A DNA stretch of 64,000 nt. Origin: Candidatus Thermofonsia Clade 1 bacterium. Lineage in GTDB: Bacteria; Chloroflexota; Anaerolineae; Aggregatilineales; UBA2796. Positions 43,829 to 54,640 of the stretch are shown one piece after another. Within the stretch, counting starts at the first letter, position 1; the number at the start of each line of letters is the position of its first letter. The notes under the pieces were generated by a model. The model did no database searches, was not told the origin of the DNA, and was given only the letters and a program-made list of their open reading frames with translations. Made by a program: the position numbers and the translations under genes. The stretch covers positions 62,001 through 126,000 of the forward strand of contig PGTK01000001.1 of assembly GCA_002794705.1 (NCBI GenBank), given 5' to 3'.

Positions 43829-46612
43829 TCAGTCGTCTTTGGCAACGCGCCCGACTTCCTTCAAGGCGGCGTGCGCAGCCGCTAGACGTGCCACTGGCAC
43901 GCGGAAGGGCGAGCAGCTGACGTAGTCCAAGCCTGCTTTGTGGCAGAAAGCGATGCTGGCAGGGTCGCCGCCGTGTTCGCCGCAAATACCGACCTCCAGA
44001 TCAGGGCGTGCCTTGCGCCCGCGCTCCACAGCCAGCTCGATCAGGAAGCCGACGCCCTCTTCATCCAGCTGCTGGAAGGGATTGCGCGGCAACAGCCCGC
44101 GTTCCACGTAATCAAGCAGGAACTTGCCCTCTGCGTCATCACGGCTGATCCCGAAGGTGGTCTGAGTCAGGTCGTTGGTGCCGAAGCTGAAGAACTCGGA
44201 GTATTCCGCCATCTTGTGTGCCGTGATCGCGGCACGCGGCAGCTCGATCATCGTGCCGATCTTGTAGTTGACGGCGCAATCCATTGATTTCATGACCTCA
44301 GCGCCCACGCGCTCGATCAGTTGGCGTAACTCGCGCACTTCCTCAGCCGTGCTGGTGACCGCGATCATGATCTCAGGATGCACATCGTAGCCTTCCTTAG
44401 TCAGCTGGCAAGCGGCGCGGAAGAGCGCACGGACTTGCATCTCGCTGAAGGCAGGGCGCGTGATCCCCAGACGGCAGCCGCGCAAACCGATCATCGGGTT
44501 GAACTCGCGCAGCGCCTCGACCGCGCTCATCAGCGCTTCCACGCGCTCCAGCTCTTTGGGACGGTCGCCCATCAAGCGCAAGCCGGCAGCGCGCAGGGCA
44601 AGCTGCTCGTGATCGGGCAGGAACTCGTGCAGCGGCGGGTCGAGCAGGCGGATGATGACAGGCAAGCCGTCCATTGCCTTCAAAATGCCGTAGAAATCGT
44701 CATACTGGAAGACTTCCAGCTTATCCAGCTCAGCGCGCTCCTCAGGGCTATTCGGCTTGGCAAGGATTGCCGCCTGCATGATCGGCAAGCGCTCCTCTTG
44801 GAAGAACATATGCTCCGTGCGGCACAAGCCAATGCCGCGTGCGCCGTAGTCGCGGGCGCGGCGCGCATCCTGCGGATAGTCGGCATTGGCGTAGATATTC
44901 AGGCGGCGGAACTGATCAGCCCAGTTCAGGAGGGTCTGCAGGTAGGTCTCGCGCATGAAATCTGGCACTTCGCGCTTGAGTTCGCCGATGAAGACCTCAC
45001 CTGTGGTGCCGTCAATCGAGATCACATCGCCCTCATGCACCACAACATCGCCGACGCGCATCAGGCGGGCGCGCAGATCAATTTCCAGCGCCTCAGCGCC
45101 GCACACGCACGGCACGCCGAATTGACGCGCCACCACAGCCGCATGGCTGGTTGCGCCGCCGCGTGAGGTGAGGATGCCCTTGCTTGCCAACATGCCGTGA
45201 ACATCATCGGGCTTGGTCTCTGGGCGCACCATGATGACCGATTTCTTCGCCTTGCCCCATTTTTCCGCCAAATCCGCGTCAAAGGCGACCACGCCCACAG
45301 CTGCGCCCGGCGAGGCATTCACGCCTGTGGCAATGCGCTTGCCGCTGCGCTTAGCATCGCGTTTGGCGTCGGGATCGAACTGCGGGTGCAGCAACTGCGA
45401 GACCTGATCAGGTGAGACGCGCAAGACTGCCTCTTCGCGCTTGATCAAGCCCTCTTCCGCCATCTCCACTGCAATGCGGACGGCGGCACGCGCCGTGCGC
45501 TTGCCGTCGCGGGTCTGCAGCATGTAGAGCTTGCCGCGCTCAATGGTGAATTCCACGTCCTGCATATCGCGGTAATGGCGCTCCAGCTTTTCCGCGACCT
45601 CAACGAACTGCTTGTAGACCGCTGGGCTATCTTTCTCCAGCTCGCTGATTGGCTTGGGCGTGCGAATGCCTGCCACTACATCCTCACCTTGCGCGTTCAT
45701 CAGGTAGTCGCCGAAGAGCTTGCGCTCGCCCGTGCTGGGATTGCGCGTAAAGGCGACGCCCGTTCCGCTATCGCTGCCCATATTGCCGAAGACCATCATC
45801 TGCACATTGACGGCTGTGCCGAGATTGTGCGGAATGCCCGCGGCATTGCGGTAGTCCACAGCACGCTTGCCGTTCCAGCTCTTGAAAACCGCCTCGATCG
45901 CCTTGCTCAGCTGTGCGTACGGATCCGTGGGGAAGTCCTCACCGACGTGCTTACGGTAGATCAGCTTGAATTCAGCGGTCACCTGTTGCCAATCCTCAGC
46001 GGTCAGCTCGGTATCACTGCTCACGCCGCGCCGCTTTTTGGTCTCGGTCAGGTAATCCTCAAACGCCTCATCCTCAATGCCCATGACCACGCAGCCGAAC
46101 ATCTGCACAAAGCGGCGATAGGCATCGTAGACGAAGCGCGGATCGTTTGTGAGCGCGATCATGCCGTCGGCAACAGCGTCGTTAATGCCCAAATTCAAGA
46201 CCGTATCCATCATGCCGGGCATTGAGAACTTGGCGCCAGAGCGCACTGAGAACAGCAGCGGATTCTTCGGATCGCCGAACTGCTTGCCCGTCTTTGTCTC
46301 AACTGCCTTGACGGCATTCAGGACTTGCTCCCACATGCCCTCTGGGAAAGTCTGGTTCGCCTCCAGATAAGCGTTACAGGCGCGTGTAGTGATGGTGAAG
46401 CCCGGCGGCACGGGCAGTCCGATGCGCGTCATCTCAGCGAGGTTGGCGCCTTTGCCGCCCAGCAGGGCGCGCACGTTATCCCAGACGCCGCCAACAGCCG
46501 CTTGTGCTGCATCTAGCTCACTGAACAGATAGACCCAGCGCTTCCCGCTTCGCCCTGCGCCATCTGACTCAGGCTTTTCCTTGACAGGGACAGCAGTCGT
46601 TGCCTTTGCCAT
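43829..46612 (-). CDS. ppdK: Pyruvate, phosphate dikinase
   Basis: Reversibly converts ATP, phosphate and pyruvate to AMP, PPi and PEP, serving glycolysis or gluconeogenesis. It has 927 residues, slightly above the usual 875-900, with an N-terminal extension of about 25 residues before WVYLFSEL. The ATP-grasp domain shows LLGGKGANLAEMTRIGLPVPPGFTI in part. The phosphohistidine is in GGATSHAAVVARQFGVPCVCG, and the C-terminal PEP/pyruvate barrel contains MIGLRGCRLGI and CGEHGGDP. GAGGAG lies about nine bases before the ATG. No PPDK regulatory protein gene is adjacent. Together with eno and YvcK it suggests use of gluconeogenic flux. Confidence 0.97.
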   Translation of the reverse strand: MAKATTAVPVKEKPESDGAGRSGKRWVYLFSELDAAQAAVGGVWDNVRALLGGKGANLAEMTRIGLPVPPGFTITTRACNAYLEANQTFPEGMWEQVLNAVKAVETKTGKQFGDPKNPLLFSVRSGAKFSMPGMMDTVLNLGINDAVADGMIALTNDPRFVYDAYRRFVQMFGCVVMGIEDEAFEDYLTETKKRRGVSSDTELTAEDWQQVTAEFKLIYRKHVGEDFPTDPYAQLSKAIEAVFKSWNGKRAVDYRNAAGIPHNLGTAVNVQMMVFGNMGSDSGTGVAFTRNPSTGERKLFGDYLMNAQGEDVVAGIRTPKPISELEKDSPAVYKQFVEVAEKLERHYRDMQDVEFTIERGKLYMLQTRDGKRTARAAVRIAVEMAEEGLIKREEAVLRVSPDQVSQLLHPQFDPDAKRDAKRSGKRIATGVNASPGAAVGVVAFDADLAEKWGKAKKSVIMVRPETKPDDVHGMLASKGILTSRGGATSHAAVVARQFGVPCVCGAEALEIDLRARLMRVGDVVVHEGDVISIDGTTGEVFIGELKREVPDFMRETYLQTLLNWADQFRRLNIYANADYPQDARRARDYGARGIGLCRTEHMFFQEERLPIMQAAILAKPNSPEERAELDKLEVFQYDDFYGILKAMDGLPVIIRLLDPPLHEFLPDHEQLALRAAGLRLMGDRPKELERVEALMSAVEALREFNPMIGLRGCRLGITRPAFSEMQVRALFRAACQLTKEGYDVHPEIMIAVTSTAEEVRELRQLIERVGAEVMKSMDCAVNYKIGTMIELPRAAITAHKMAEYSEFFSFGTNDLTQTTFGISRDDAEGKFLLDYVERGLLPRNPFQQLDEEGVGFLIELAVERGRKARPDLEVGICGEHGGDPASIAFCHKAGLDYVSCSPFRVPVARLAAAHAALKEVGRVAKDD

Positions 46613-46831
46613 AGCTCAACACTCCTCAGCAAATTGCAGGTGAAATCTTTTGGTCACAAGACCCGTGCTATAGCCGCATTGTGCCACGCGCAAAGGGCGC
46701 TGCCTATTGACATACGGCGTGATTCTGTCATGTGCCGATCACATTTTTTGCGTGAAGAATGTCACATGGCGCAGAAGGGGCTTGCCGACCTCCCAAACGC
46801 CGACTCCTTGCTCCATAGAGCAATTGTTCGC

Positions 46832-46837
46832 TATACT
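46832..46837 (+). promoter_or_regulatory. -10 element upstream of the DUF5131 gene
   Basis: TATACT lies 26 bases before the ATG; a weak TTGCTC is 18 bases further up. The rest of the 250-base divergent gap to ppdK (46613-46831) contains a TTGACA at 46709-46714 without a matching -10 and an inverted CATGTG/CACATG pair, but no ORF I would accept. Confidence 0.4.
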
Positions 46838-46862
46838 TTGGGAAAGACTCTAAGGTGAGAGC

Positions 46863-47639
46863 ATGAACAAGCAGCACAAGTCTGCGACGCAGCGCGGCAT
46901 TGAGTGGACAGATTTCACGTGGAATCCAGTGGGCGGTTGCAAACACGCCTGCCGCTGGCAAATGCCCGACGGCTCATGGGCGATCTGTTACGCAGAGAGC
47001 ATCGCTGAGCGCTACAAAAGCGGCTATCCGCAGGGCTTTGCGCACCACTATTGGCGTCCGCAGGCGCTCTCAGAGCCGCTCAAGCTGAAAAAGCCCGCCA
47101 AAATCTTCCTCGATTCCATGTCGGACCTGATGGGCAACTGGGTGCCTGAGGCGCAGATTGTCCAAGTGCTGGAGACGTGCCGCCAAGCCCATTGGCACAC
47201 CTTTCAGCTGCTGACCAAAAATGCGCCGCGCTTGCTCAGCTTTGACTTTCCGCCGAACGTCTGGATCGGCGTGAGCGCGCCACCAAGCGAGATGTTCGGC
47301 AAGCGTCTTAGCTATGAGCAGCAGGTGAGGATGGTGAAACGTCAACTGGAAGTGCTTGCCCAGCTGCGCGTCCCTGTGCGCTGGATGAGCATCGAGCCGC
47401 TCAGTTTTGATATCGCGCCGCTGCTCAAAGATGCGCCGCTTGAATGGGCAGTCATAGGCGCCGCGACGAACGGGACGCGCACCTATCAGCCGCAGCGCGA
47501 GTGGGTTGAAAATCTCTTAGCTGTGCTTGACGCGCAAGGCACAAAGGTCTTCTTCAAAGGCAACCTCGAATGGGACGAGTCGGCGTGGCGCGAGGATTTT
47601 CCGCGTCTAGAACAACGGACGCTGACCGAGATAGCGTAG
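46863..47639 (+). CDS. DUF5131 (phage Gp37/Gp68) three-Cys-motif protein
   Basis: A 258-residue member of the DUF5131/Gp37_Gp68 family, first seen in phages and mobile elements. The family N-terminus reads IEWTDFTWNPVGGC, and three cysteines follow: Cys26, Cys30 and Cys42 (in CYAE), spaced CX3C-X11-C. In most members a GCxxCYA arrangement is usual, so the spacing here is expanded. Later motifs are IFLDSMSDLMGNWVP, FQLLTKNAPRL, VWIGVSAP and RWMSIEPL, a radical-SAM-like TIM-barrel pattern. The activity is unknown. Its 3' end overlaps by 33 bases the convergent tcmP gene, which encodes the family's usual partner. Confidence 0.85.
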   Translation: MNKQHKSATQRGIEWTDFTWNPVGGCKHACRWQMPDGSWAICYAESIAERYKSGYPQGFAHHYWRPQALSEPLKLKKPAKIFLDSMSDLMGNWVPEAQIVQVLETCRQAHWHTFQLLTKNAPRLLSFDFPPNVWIGVSAPPSEMFGKRLSYEQQVRMVKRQLEVLAQLRVPVRWMSIEPLSFDIAPLLKDAPLEWAVIGAATNGTRTYQPQREWVENLLAVLDAQGTKVFFKGNLEWDESAWREDFPRLEQRTLTEIA

Positions 47640-48470
47640 CACGCCTGCCCACAGTTCATCACCTAACGGATGTTTGCTGGCAAAAGTCAGCGTGTAGAGT
47701 TGTGCATCGCGTGAGTTGCGTGCGATAAACTCTCGCAGCGCGGTCACGTCTTCGGTGCTTTCAACAGTGTAACCATATGGTCGCAGCCGCCGTTTGTACA
47801 GATCAAGCCAGTGACGGCGCTTGATCGCTGCATCATCTTCCTTGCGAATGTCTTGCCGCCATTCATCTGTGCCGAAAAAAGCATCCACATGCTCAAAGGT
47901 GTTGCGTCCAAACAGACGGTTAATGCCGTTCGTCGGCACGTTGATGATCATATCCATTCTGTTGACCTCTGCGAGGCGAGCGACCGTTGACCAATGAACA
48001 TCCTCTGGTCCTTCAGGATCAATGAAAGCAAGATTAAGCGATCCCCAGGTTTTGCCATGATTGCGATCCACTTCATTGATCTGACTGCAAATCTCCGCGA
48101 TCACTGCGTTAGAATCTGCGTTGTAAAGTTTTGCCATTGCGCCGCGTGGATGCGCCGCCACTCTACGCTCCAGCGCCTCAAAAGTCTCAGAGTCTGCTTC
48201 ACAGAAAAAGTATTTTGTGAAGATAGGCTGATCAAGCGCGATCAACGGCGAGCCTAAGAGAATTTCGCCCGTCTCACGAATGCGATTTTTGCCTGAGCCT
48301 GCCATGATGTCTACATAATGAAATGCGCACCAATTCTTGTTGCGCATCGCTGTGCTAAAAGCATCCATATACGCCTCTAGGATGCGTAGCTTATCTTTTG
48401 CCCATAGCCCGCTTTCACGCATGGGGAAGTCGTCCTCTACGGATCGGATGAAGTCACTCAGTTTAACCAC
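47607..48470 (-). CDS. tcmP: Three-Cys-motif partner protein TcmP
   Basis: A 287-residue protein of the TcmP family, defined by its regular adjacency to DUF5131 proteins. Landmarks are LRILEAYMDAFSTA, YVDIMAGSGKNR (a nucleotide- or SAM-binding-type glycine turn), YFFCEADSETFEALE, LAFIDPEG and INVPTNGINRL. The pattern resembles a Rossmann methyltransferase, but no activity has been established as far as I know. The GTG start at 48470 sits within AGAGGTGG and is uncertain; an ATG 48 bases downstream (MRESGLW) is an alternative. Here the gene is convergent with, not downstream of, its DUF5131 partner. Confidence 0.85.
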   Translation of the reverse strand: MVKLSDFIRSVEDDFPMRESGLWAKDKLRILEAYMDAFSTAMRNKNWCAFHYVDIMAGSGKNRIRETGEILLGSPLIALDQPIFTKYFFCEADSETFEALERRVAAHPRGAMAKLYNADSNAVIAEICSQINEVDRNHGKTWGSLNLAFIDPEGPEDVHWSTVARLAEVNRMDMIINVPTNGINRLFGRNTFEHVDAFFGTDEWRQDIRKEDDAAIKRRHWLDLYKRRLRPYGYTVESTEDVTALREFIARNSRDAQLYTLTFASKHPLGDELWAGVLRYLGQRPLF

Positions 48471-48511
48471 CTCTAAACTTTTATCGCACTAAACGTAGCT
48501 TGCTACGATTA

Positions 48512-48540
48512 TTGCAGTTTGCCGCAGGACGTGGTATATC
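48512..48540 (+). promoter_or_regulatory. Promoter of the orphan solute-binding protein gene
   Basis: TTGCAG (48512-48517), a 17-base spacer and TATATC (48535-48540) precede the chosen ATG by about 70 bases. Just upstream is a small hairpin, CGTAGC-TT-GCTACG (48494-48507). Confidence 0.45.
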
Positions 48541-48608
48541 TATCGCATAACATGCGCAGCCCCTGCGCGTGTGAAGAATTCCGTTTTGTAGAGAAAAGGT
48601 GGGCAAAG

Positions 48609-49922
48609 ATGTTTTCACGCAAGACTTTCCGTTTAGTGGCGCTGCTGATGGTGGCGGCGCTGATGTTCGGGGCAGTGGGCAGCATCACACACGCTCAAAC
48701 TGTCCAGCTGCGCATCTTGTGGTATAACGACGGCAACGAGGGCGAGGTCTACCGCGCTGCACTGGATCGCTTTGAGGCGGAAAATCCGGGCATCAAGGTG
48801 ACGCTTGACGTTGTCGGCTTCAGCGATCTGCACAACATCCTGCAGGCGAACATCGAGGCAGGCACGCCGCCGGATATGGGCAGCATCACGCAGCTTGGGC
48901 GCTTCCAAGGGCGTTACCTCGATCTGCGCCCCTTCCTCGCCGATCCTGAGGCATTCGAGGCGAACTATCCTGAGTCCTTCCTGAATTGGCTGCGCGTGCC
49001 GGGCGGCGAAGATAAGGGCATTTATGGCTTCCCGCGCTCGGTCGGCGTGAGCGGTCCGTTCGTCAACGTCACGCTCTTTGAGCAGGCGGGCATTCCGTTG
49101 CCTGAGGGCGATAAGGTCACGTGGGCTGAGTGGATCGATCTAGCGACCAAAGTGGCAAAGGCGACCAACACGCCCTATGCCGTAGCCATTGACCGCTCCG
49201 GACACCGCACCTTCGGTCCGATGATGAGCTATGGCGCACAGATTCTCGATCCCGCTACAGGGCGCTTCACAGTGGATTCGCCCGGCTTCCGCGCCTTTGC
49301 GACTGAGATGAAGCGCTGGCACGATGAAGGCTTGACGCCGCCTGAGGTCTGGATTGGCGGCGGCGGCGCGTACCGTGCGGCGAAAGAGTACTTCGTGAAC
49401 GGCGAGCTAGTCTTCTACTACAGCGGCAGCTGGCAGGTTTCCGCCTTCACACGCGAGATCGGCGATAACTTCGAGTGGCGCGCTGTGCCGCAGCCCTGCG
49501 GCGAGACGGGCATCTGCGGCGGTATGCCGGGCGGCACGGCATTGGTCGCCTTCGCCGGCACCAAGCATCCGCAAGAAGTAGCAAAGGTGATGGAGTATCT
49601 CGCCAGCACCGAAGTCAACATCCAGACCTCAGCCAATTCGCTGTTCCTGACGGGCAACCTGAAGGCGATTGAGCAAGGCGTGCCGTATCCTGCCAGCAAG
49701 GAGCAGTTCGACGTCTTCCTGTCCAACATTCCGAAGCTGACCGAGCAGGGCTGGCGCCTGCAGGGTCATCCGTTCATTGACATCATCAACGTTGAGACCC
49801 GCGATCAGCTGGGGCGCTACTTTGCCGGTGAGATCAGCCTAGACGAGGCGATTCAGCGCCTGCAGGCAAAGGTTGATGAGGCGTGCGATAAAGAGCCGAA
49901 CAAGTGCGTGCCTTGGAAGTAA
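48609..49922 (+). CDS. Extracellular solute-binding protein of a sugar-type ABC transporter
   Basis: Family 1 solute-binding protein, 437 residues, probably binding an oligosaccharide or polyol outside the membrane. The signal peptide FRLVALLMVAALMFGAVGSI is cleaved near THA, without a lipobox cysteine. The mature protein starts QTVQLRILWYNDGNEGEVY and has the typical FEAENPGIKVTLDVV, and later SMPGGTALVAF-like GMPGGTALVAFAGT. The ATG at 48609 follows AAAGGTGGGC; an open frame 30 codons longer is not supported. No permease or ATPase gene is adjacent, since a terminator and eno follow. It is an orphan that must work with components encoded elsewhere. Confidence 0.9.
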   Translation: MFSRKTFRLVALLMVAALMFGAVGSITHAQTVQLRILWYNDGNEGEVYRAALDRFEAENPGIKVTLDVVGFSDLHNILQANIEAGTPPDMGSITQLGRFQGRYLDLRPFLADPEAFEANYPESFLNWLRVPGGEDKGIYGFPRSVGVSGPFVNVTLFEQAGIPLPEGDKVTWAEWIDLATKVAKATNTPYAVAIDRSGHRTFGPMMSYGAQILDPATGRFTVDSPGFRAFATEMKRWHDEGLTPPEVWIGGGGAYRAAKEYFVNGELVFYYSGSWQVSAFTREIGDNFEWRAVPQPCGETGICGGMPGGTALVAFAGTKHPQEVAKVMEYLASTEVNIQTSANSLFLTGNLKAIEQGVPYPASKEQFDVFLSNIPKLTEQGWRLQGHPFIDIINVETRDQLGRYFAGEISLDEAIQRLQAKVDEACDKEPNKCVPWK

Positions 49923-49938
49923 CAGGCTAGGCAGTAGC

Positions 49939-49966
49939 ACACAGGCGGGAACATTCCCGCCTGTGT
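49939..49966. terminator. Bidirectional terminator hairpin
   Basis: A perfect 12-base stem (ACACAGGCGGGA at 49939-49950, TCCCGCCTGTGT at 49955-49966) with an ACAT loop lies 17 bases after the solute-binding protein stop and 20 bases from the convergent eno stop. It is followed by TGTCTC, so the T-tract is weak on both strands. Confidence 0.75.
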
Positions 49967-49985
49967 TGTCTCAAGGAAGGTCGGG

Positions 49986-51293
<1,308 letters not shown>

Positions 51294-51434
51294 TTATGCG
51301 TCTGCCATACGGCACAACTTTACCGCGTTTGGGCGCTTTTGGCACGGGCTATCTTGTCTCGCCAAGCGCTTGATGATAAGATACAAGCATGCCTGTATGA
51401 AAAGTGTAAAACATCTTGGGAAAGCGCTGTTCCG

Positions 51435-54400
51435 ATGAGTGATCGTCCTCAAGTTTTTCAGCTAGAGCGCTTCAGTCTAGTCGTGCCTGCTCAGGTAGCA
51501 GCGCGCCCGATTTCTGCTAGTTTGATCTCGCGCACAGCGGGCATTCGTCCAGAGCATGTGATCGAGGCGCGGCGAGTTGCTACGCTCACGGCGCAGCGCT
51601 CGCTGACTCCCCTAGCGCCGCCGCCTGTCACGCTCGGCTTGTTCCGCGGCGAGACCGTTGACTACGTCGCGGCTAAAGCCTTGCTCACTAAGAGTGGCGA
51701 TACGGTCATCCAGTATTTGATCATCCCCTCGGCTGTGCTGCGTGCTTTGGGCGGCAATTTGCAGCCTTTGGAGGCGTTCGCCCGTGAGCCTTTGACGCCT
51801 CCTAACGCGCCGCTACAGCCGTTTGTGATCGCGCAGCCGCGCCCGCCTAGCCCTGAGCAGCAGAGTGACGCACTTTTGGCGCTTTTGGGCTATTGTCGCA
51901 ACAACATTCGCACGGTGAGCGGCTTGCTAGCCAGTATGGTGCAGGGACTGGGCATTGCCGTCACAGGCGCGCCTGCCTCACTGCGCGATAGGCTGACTTT
52001 CATACAGGGTTTGTTGTGTCTGTTGCCTGCGCCTGTGCGTGCGGCGGTCACATTTGCTACTTATAGCCCTGATCCGCTCCATCTGCCCGCTCAGATTAAA
52101 TTCACGCCCAATTTGAGCGCGCCGCCGCCTCAGCACGCTTTGTTCGATTGGCGCACCCAGACCCTTACAGGCAATCCGCCTGAGGACGCTTATACCAAGT
52201 TCATGCGCGCTCAGCTGCAGCTGGATATCTCGCTGGTGATTGAGCAGACTGAGAAATTGGCGCGCACTGCCACGTGGCGCGCCATGCGCCGTGAGACCAT
52301 GGCGAATGCATTGGCGTGGGCTTCCAAGCGCGCTGCGCTTGATGAGTTAGTCCTGCAGCGCCAGCCAGCCGATCGGGAGATGGTGGCGGCTGTGCTGCGC
52401 GAGGATCCCACGCTCTCGGATGAGTTGCGCGTCGCTTATTGCAGCCATCTGTTGGCTTTTTCTTTAGCGCTAGGCGATTACAGTCACACGGAGATGATCC
52501 CTGCCCTTGCTGCGCAGAGCAAGGAGATCGCTGATACGGTCTATGAGCAGCTGTGGACGGCTGCTAGCGGCGAGCGCGCCATGGATGTCTACAATTTGGT
52601 CTCGCGCTGGCTTGCGCAGGCGCCGCCTGCTGCCGATTTGAGCCGTTGGCGCACGCTTTTGGCGATGTCGGCGGGCGCCCGCGCTAATCAGTTGCTGGAT
52701 GCGCCGCCACAGGAGTTCGCGGCTTTTCTGGAGCAGTTCATCAACGCGGCTGATAAAGTGCCAATGGAGCAGGTTGCTACGCAACTGATCGCTTTGGCGC
52801 GCCGCCGTGCCACTGAGGATGCTGAGACGGCACGTGCAGTTTTCTTGTTGGCAGTCTATTATCTTTCGCTTGGCAATTTGCAGCGTTTGGTGGCAGAGAG
52901 CGCTTTCCAAGCGCATTTGCCGCTATCTGTGCGTGAGCTGTTGCCGCATTTGCGCGCCGATGCGCCTAAGCCCGCGCCGCCGAATGTGTTGGCGCGTGCC
53001 GCTGAGGCGTTTGGTGAGGTCCATCAGCCGATGCTCATCGGGCGGCTGACCGACTGGGCGATCAGTGTGCAGCGGAGCGACCTGATTGACACAGAAGCGC
53101 TTTCGAGCTTGATTAAATTGGCGATGTCGCCTTTGGGGGCGCGCTTTGATCAGGTTATTCAGAATGTGCTGGACGATCTGAGCGCGCTGAACACTTTGCG
53201 TAGCATGAGCGCAGAGGCGCACAGCAAGCTGATCACCCTTCATCTGGCGCGTGGGCGCTATTATGAGGCGGTTGAGCTGATCACGCTATGCCTTGATACG
53301 ATTTATCAGGGGGCGCGTCAAACGCAGGGCGCGGAATTGCTGCGCACCACTTTCCGCGATGCGCCGCTGGGCATTCCAGAGCTGCTTAGCGCGCTCACAG
53401 CGCTCCAGAATAGCTCTCTGAGACCTGTTCAGCGTGCTCATGCCGATTTAGGGGCGCTAGAGGGGCGTAACTGGGATGCTGCTTTGCAGCCCGTCACGGA
53501 TCGACTCTCGGCGCTGTTCTATAATGACCCGCGCTTGATCGCGGTAGTGGGCGTGGGCGCGGCATTGCGCCTGCTGAAGGCGGCTGTCCATCGCAAGGAC
53601 TCGGTTGAGGCGCTGCGCGTGCTGAACGCGCTTGCCAGCTACGCCCTGACCTTTAGCGATCAGGAATTGCAGGCGGCTGAGTTGGTCTGTCAGGCGTACA
53701 ACTTGCTGGATTGGTCAGCGGAGGTGCGCACGGCGGGCTTAGACGTGGTGCGCGATTATATTCGGCGCGCTCCCGCTGAGCAAGCGGCTAAAGTGCCGCA
53801 ATTGGTCGGTCTGCGGCAGGGCGAGGCGGTCTATAAGGCGCTTGAGGCAACCTACCGCGTGCGTTTGGTCACGGGCGGCGCAGATTTTGGCGTGTTCGCT
53901 GAGCAGGCACAGACAGCCGCCCTCTTGCTTATGGATATCGCCGCTTATTACGAGAATGAGCGTCAGCCGCCGGATATCCCGAAGTTGCGCCGTAATATCG
54001 AGGTGATGAGCGGCGGACTCTCAGAGGCAGAGCGGCGTCGTTTGAGCGAGAATGCGATCCTGATCAGTGAGGCGCTTTTGAAGCTCTATCAGCGCCATCA
54101 GAAGCGTTTCAGCAGGCGTAGTCGTCAGGAGTTAGAGGCGCGTCAAGCCGCTTTAGCGCGCTCTGAGACCGTCCCGCAGAGCGGCATCGAGATGTTGCAA
54201 TGGCTGGGCATTCGCTTGGGCGAGGGACGCACCTACTTGCCGCGTTTTCAGCGCGAGGCGGCTAACTATCTGTTCGGTACGCGCTCATTGAACATGCTCT
54301 TGCGTGAGATGGCGTTAGTAGTGCCGCTGTTGCACGGCTTGTTAGCAGCTCTGCCTGAGGATCAGACGGCTGAATCGGATTTGCAGGCACTGTGCAGCGA

Positions 54401-54638
54401 GGTGGACGATCTGTGGGCTTCTGTGGCGGCGGCGCGCCAACGCGAACTCCAGCCTACCCTTGCGCCCAGTCTGCAGCACGCCGCTGCTGCCATTTTGAAG
54501 CTGGGCGAAAAGGCAAATGAGCGTGCGCTACAGGACGCCAATCGCCGCCGCCAACTGATCTCAGGGCGGGCGCAGCCGCGCAATGCCCTAGAGATGTTCT
54601 TCTGGCTGAGCGGCTATTTCAGCGGCGCGCAGCGTTAG
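51435..54638 (+). CDS. Large unknown protein, mainly helical
   Basis: A 1067-residue cytoplasmic protein that I do not recognise. The first 300 residues are alpha/beta (QVFQLERFSLVVPAQVAARP; VDYVAAKALLTKSGDTVIQ; LLPAPVRAAVTFATYSPDP). That last pattern faintly recalls the N-terminal and middle domains of GTPase-associated protein 1 found beside GTPase systems, but this is weak. Residues 300-1060 are helix after helix, with TPR- or HEAT-like spacing. There is no signal peptide or membrane helix. I place the start at the ATG at 51435; the open frame extends 60 codons upstream into the eno leader. A small membrane protein and a nuclease-like protein follow directly. Confidence 0.7.
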   Translation: MSDRPQVFQLERFSLVVPAQVAARPISASLISRTAGIRPEHVIEARRVATLTAQRSLTPLAPPPVTLGLFRGETVDYVAAKALLTKSGDTVIQYLIIPSAVLRALGGNLQPLEAFAREPLTPPNAPLQPFVIAQPRPPSPEQQSDALLALLGYCRNNIRTVSGLLASMVQGLGIAVTGAPASLRDRLTFIQGLLCLLPAPVRAAVTFATYSPDPLHLPAQIKFTPNLSAPPPQHALFDWRTQTLTGNPPEDAYTKFMRAQLQLDISLVIEQTEKLARTATWRAMRRETMANALAWASKRAALDELVLQRQPADREMVAAVLREDPTLSDELRVAYCSHLLAFSLALGDYSHTEMIPALAAQSKEIADTVYEQLWTAASGERAMDVYNLVSRWLAQAPPAADLSRWRTLLAMSAGARANQLLDAPPQEFAAFLEQFINAADKVPMEQVATQLIALARRRATEDAETARAVFLLAVYYLSLGNLQRLVAESAFQAHLPLSVRELLPHLRADAPKPAPPNVLARAAEAFGEVHQPMLIGRLTDWAISVQRSDLIDTEALSSLIKLAMSPLGARFDQVIQNVLDDLSALNTLRSMSAEAHSKLITLHLARGRYYEAVELITLCLDTIYQGARQTQGAELLRTTFRDAPLGIPELLSALTALQNSSLRPVQRAHADLGALEGRNWDAALQPVTDRLSALFYNDPRLIAVVGVGAALRLLKAAVHRKDSVEALRVLNALASYALTFSDQELQAAELVCQAYNLLDWSAEVRTAGLDVVRDYIRRAPAEQAAKVPQLVGLRQGEAVYKALEATYRVRLVTGGADFGVFAEQAQTAALLLMDIAAYYENERQPPDIPKLRRNIEVMSGGLSEAERRRLSENAILISEALLKLYQRHQKRFSRRSRQELEARQAALARSETVPQSGIEMLQWLGIRLGEGRTYLPRFQREAANYLFGTRSLNMLLREMALVVPLLHGLLAALPEDQTAESDLQALCSEVDDLWASVAAARQRELQPTLAPSLQHAAAAILKLGEKANERALQDANRRRQLISGRAQPRNALEMFFWLSGYFSGAQR

Positions 54639-54640
54639 CC

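Noticed and set aside
43940..46225. Long plus-strand ORFs opposite ppdK
   Set aside because: They lie entirely within a well-conserved gene on the other strand and have no start signals or known domains.
46700..46790. CRP-like TGTGCCGATCACA and a nearby CATGTG/CACATG inverted pair
   Set aside because: The half-site spacing is one base short of the CRP consensus and no promoter is correctly placed beside it.
51375..51400. Palindrome CAAGCGCTTG in the leader before the 1067-residue gene
   Set aside because: AAGCGCTT and AGCGCT occur very often in this genome, including inside genes, so a ten-base match alone is not evidence of an operator.
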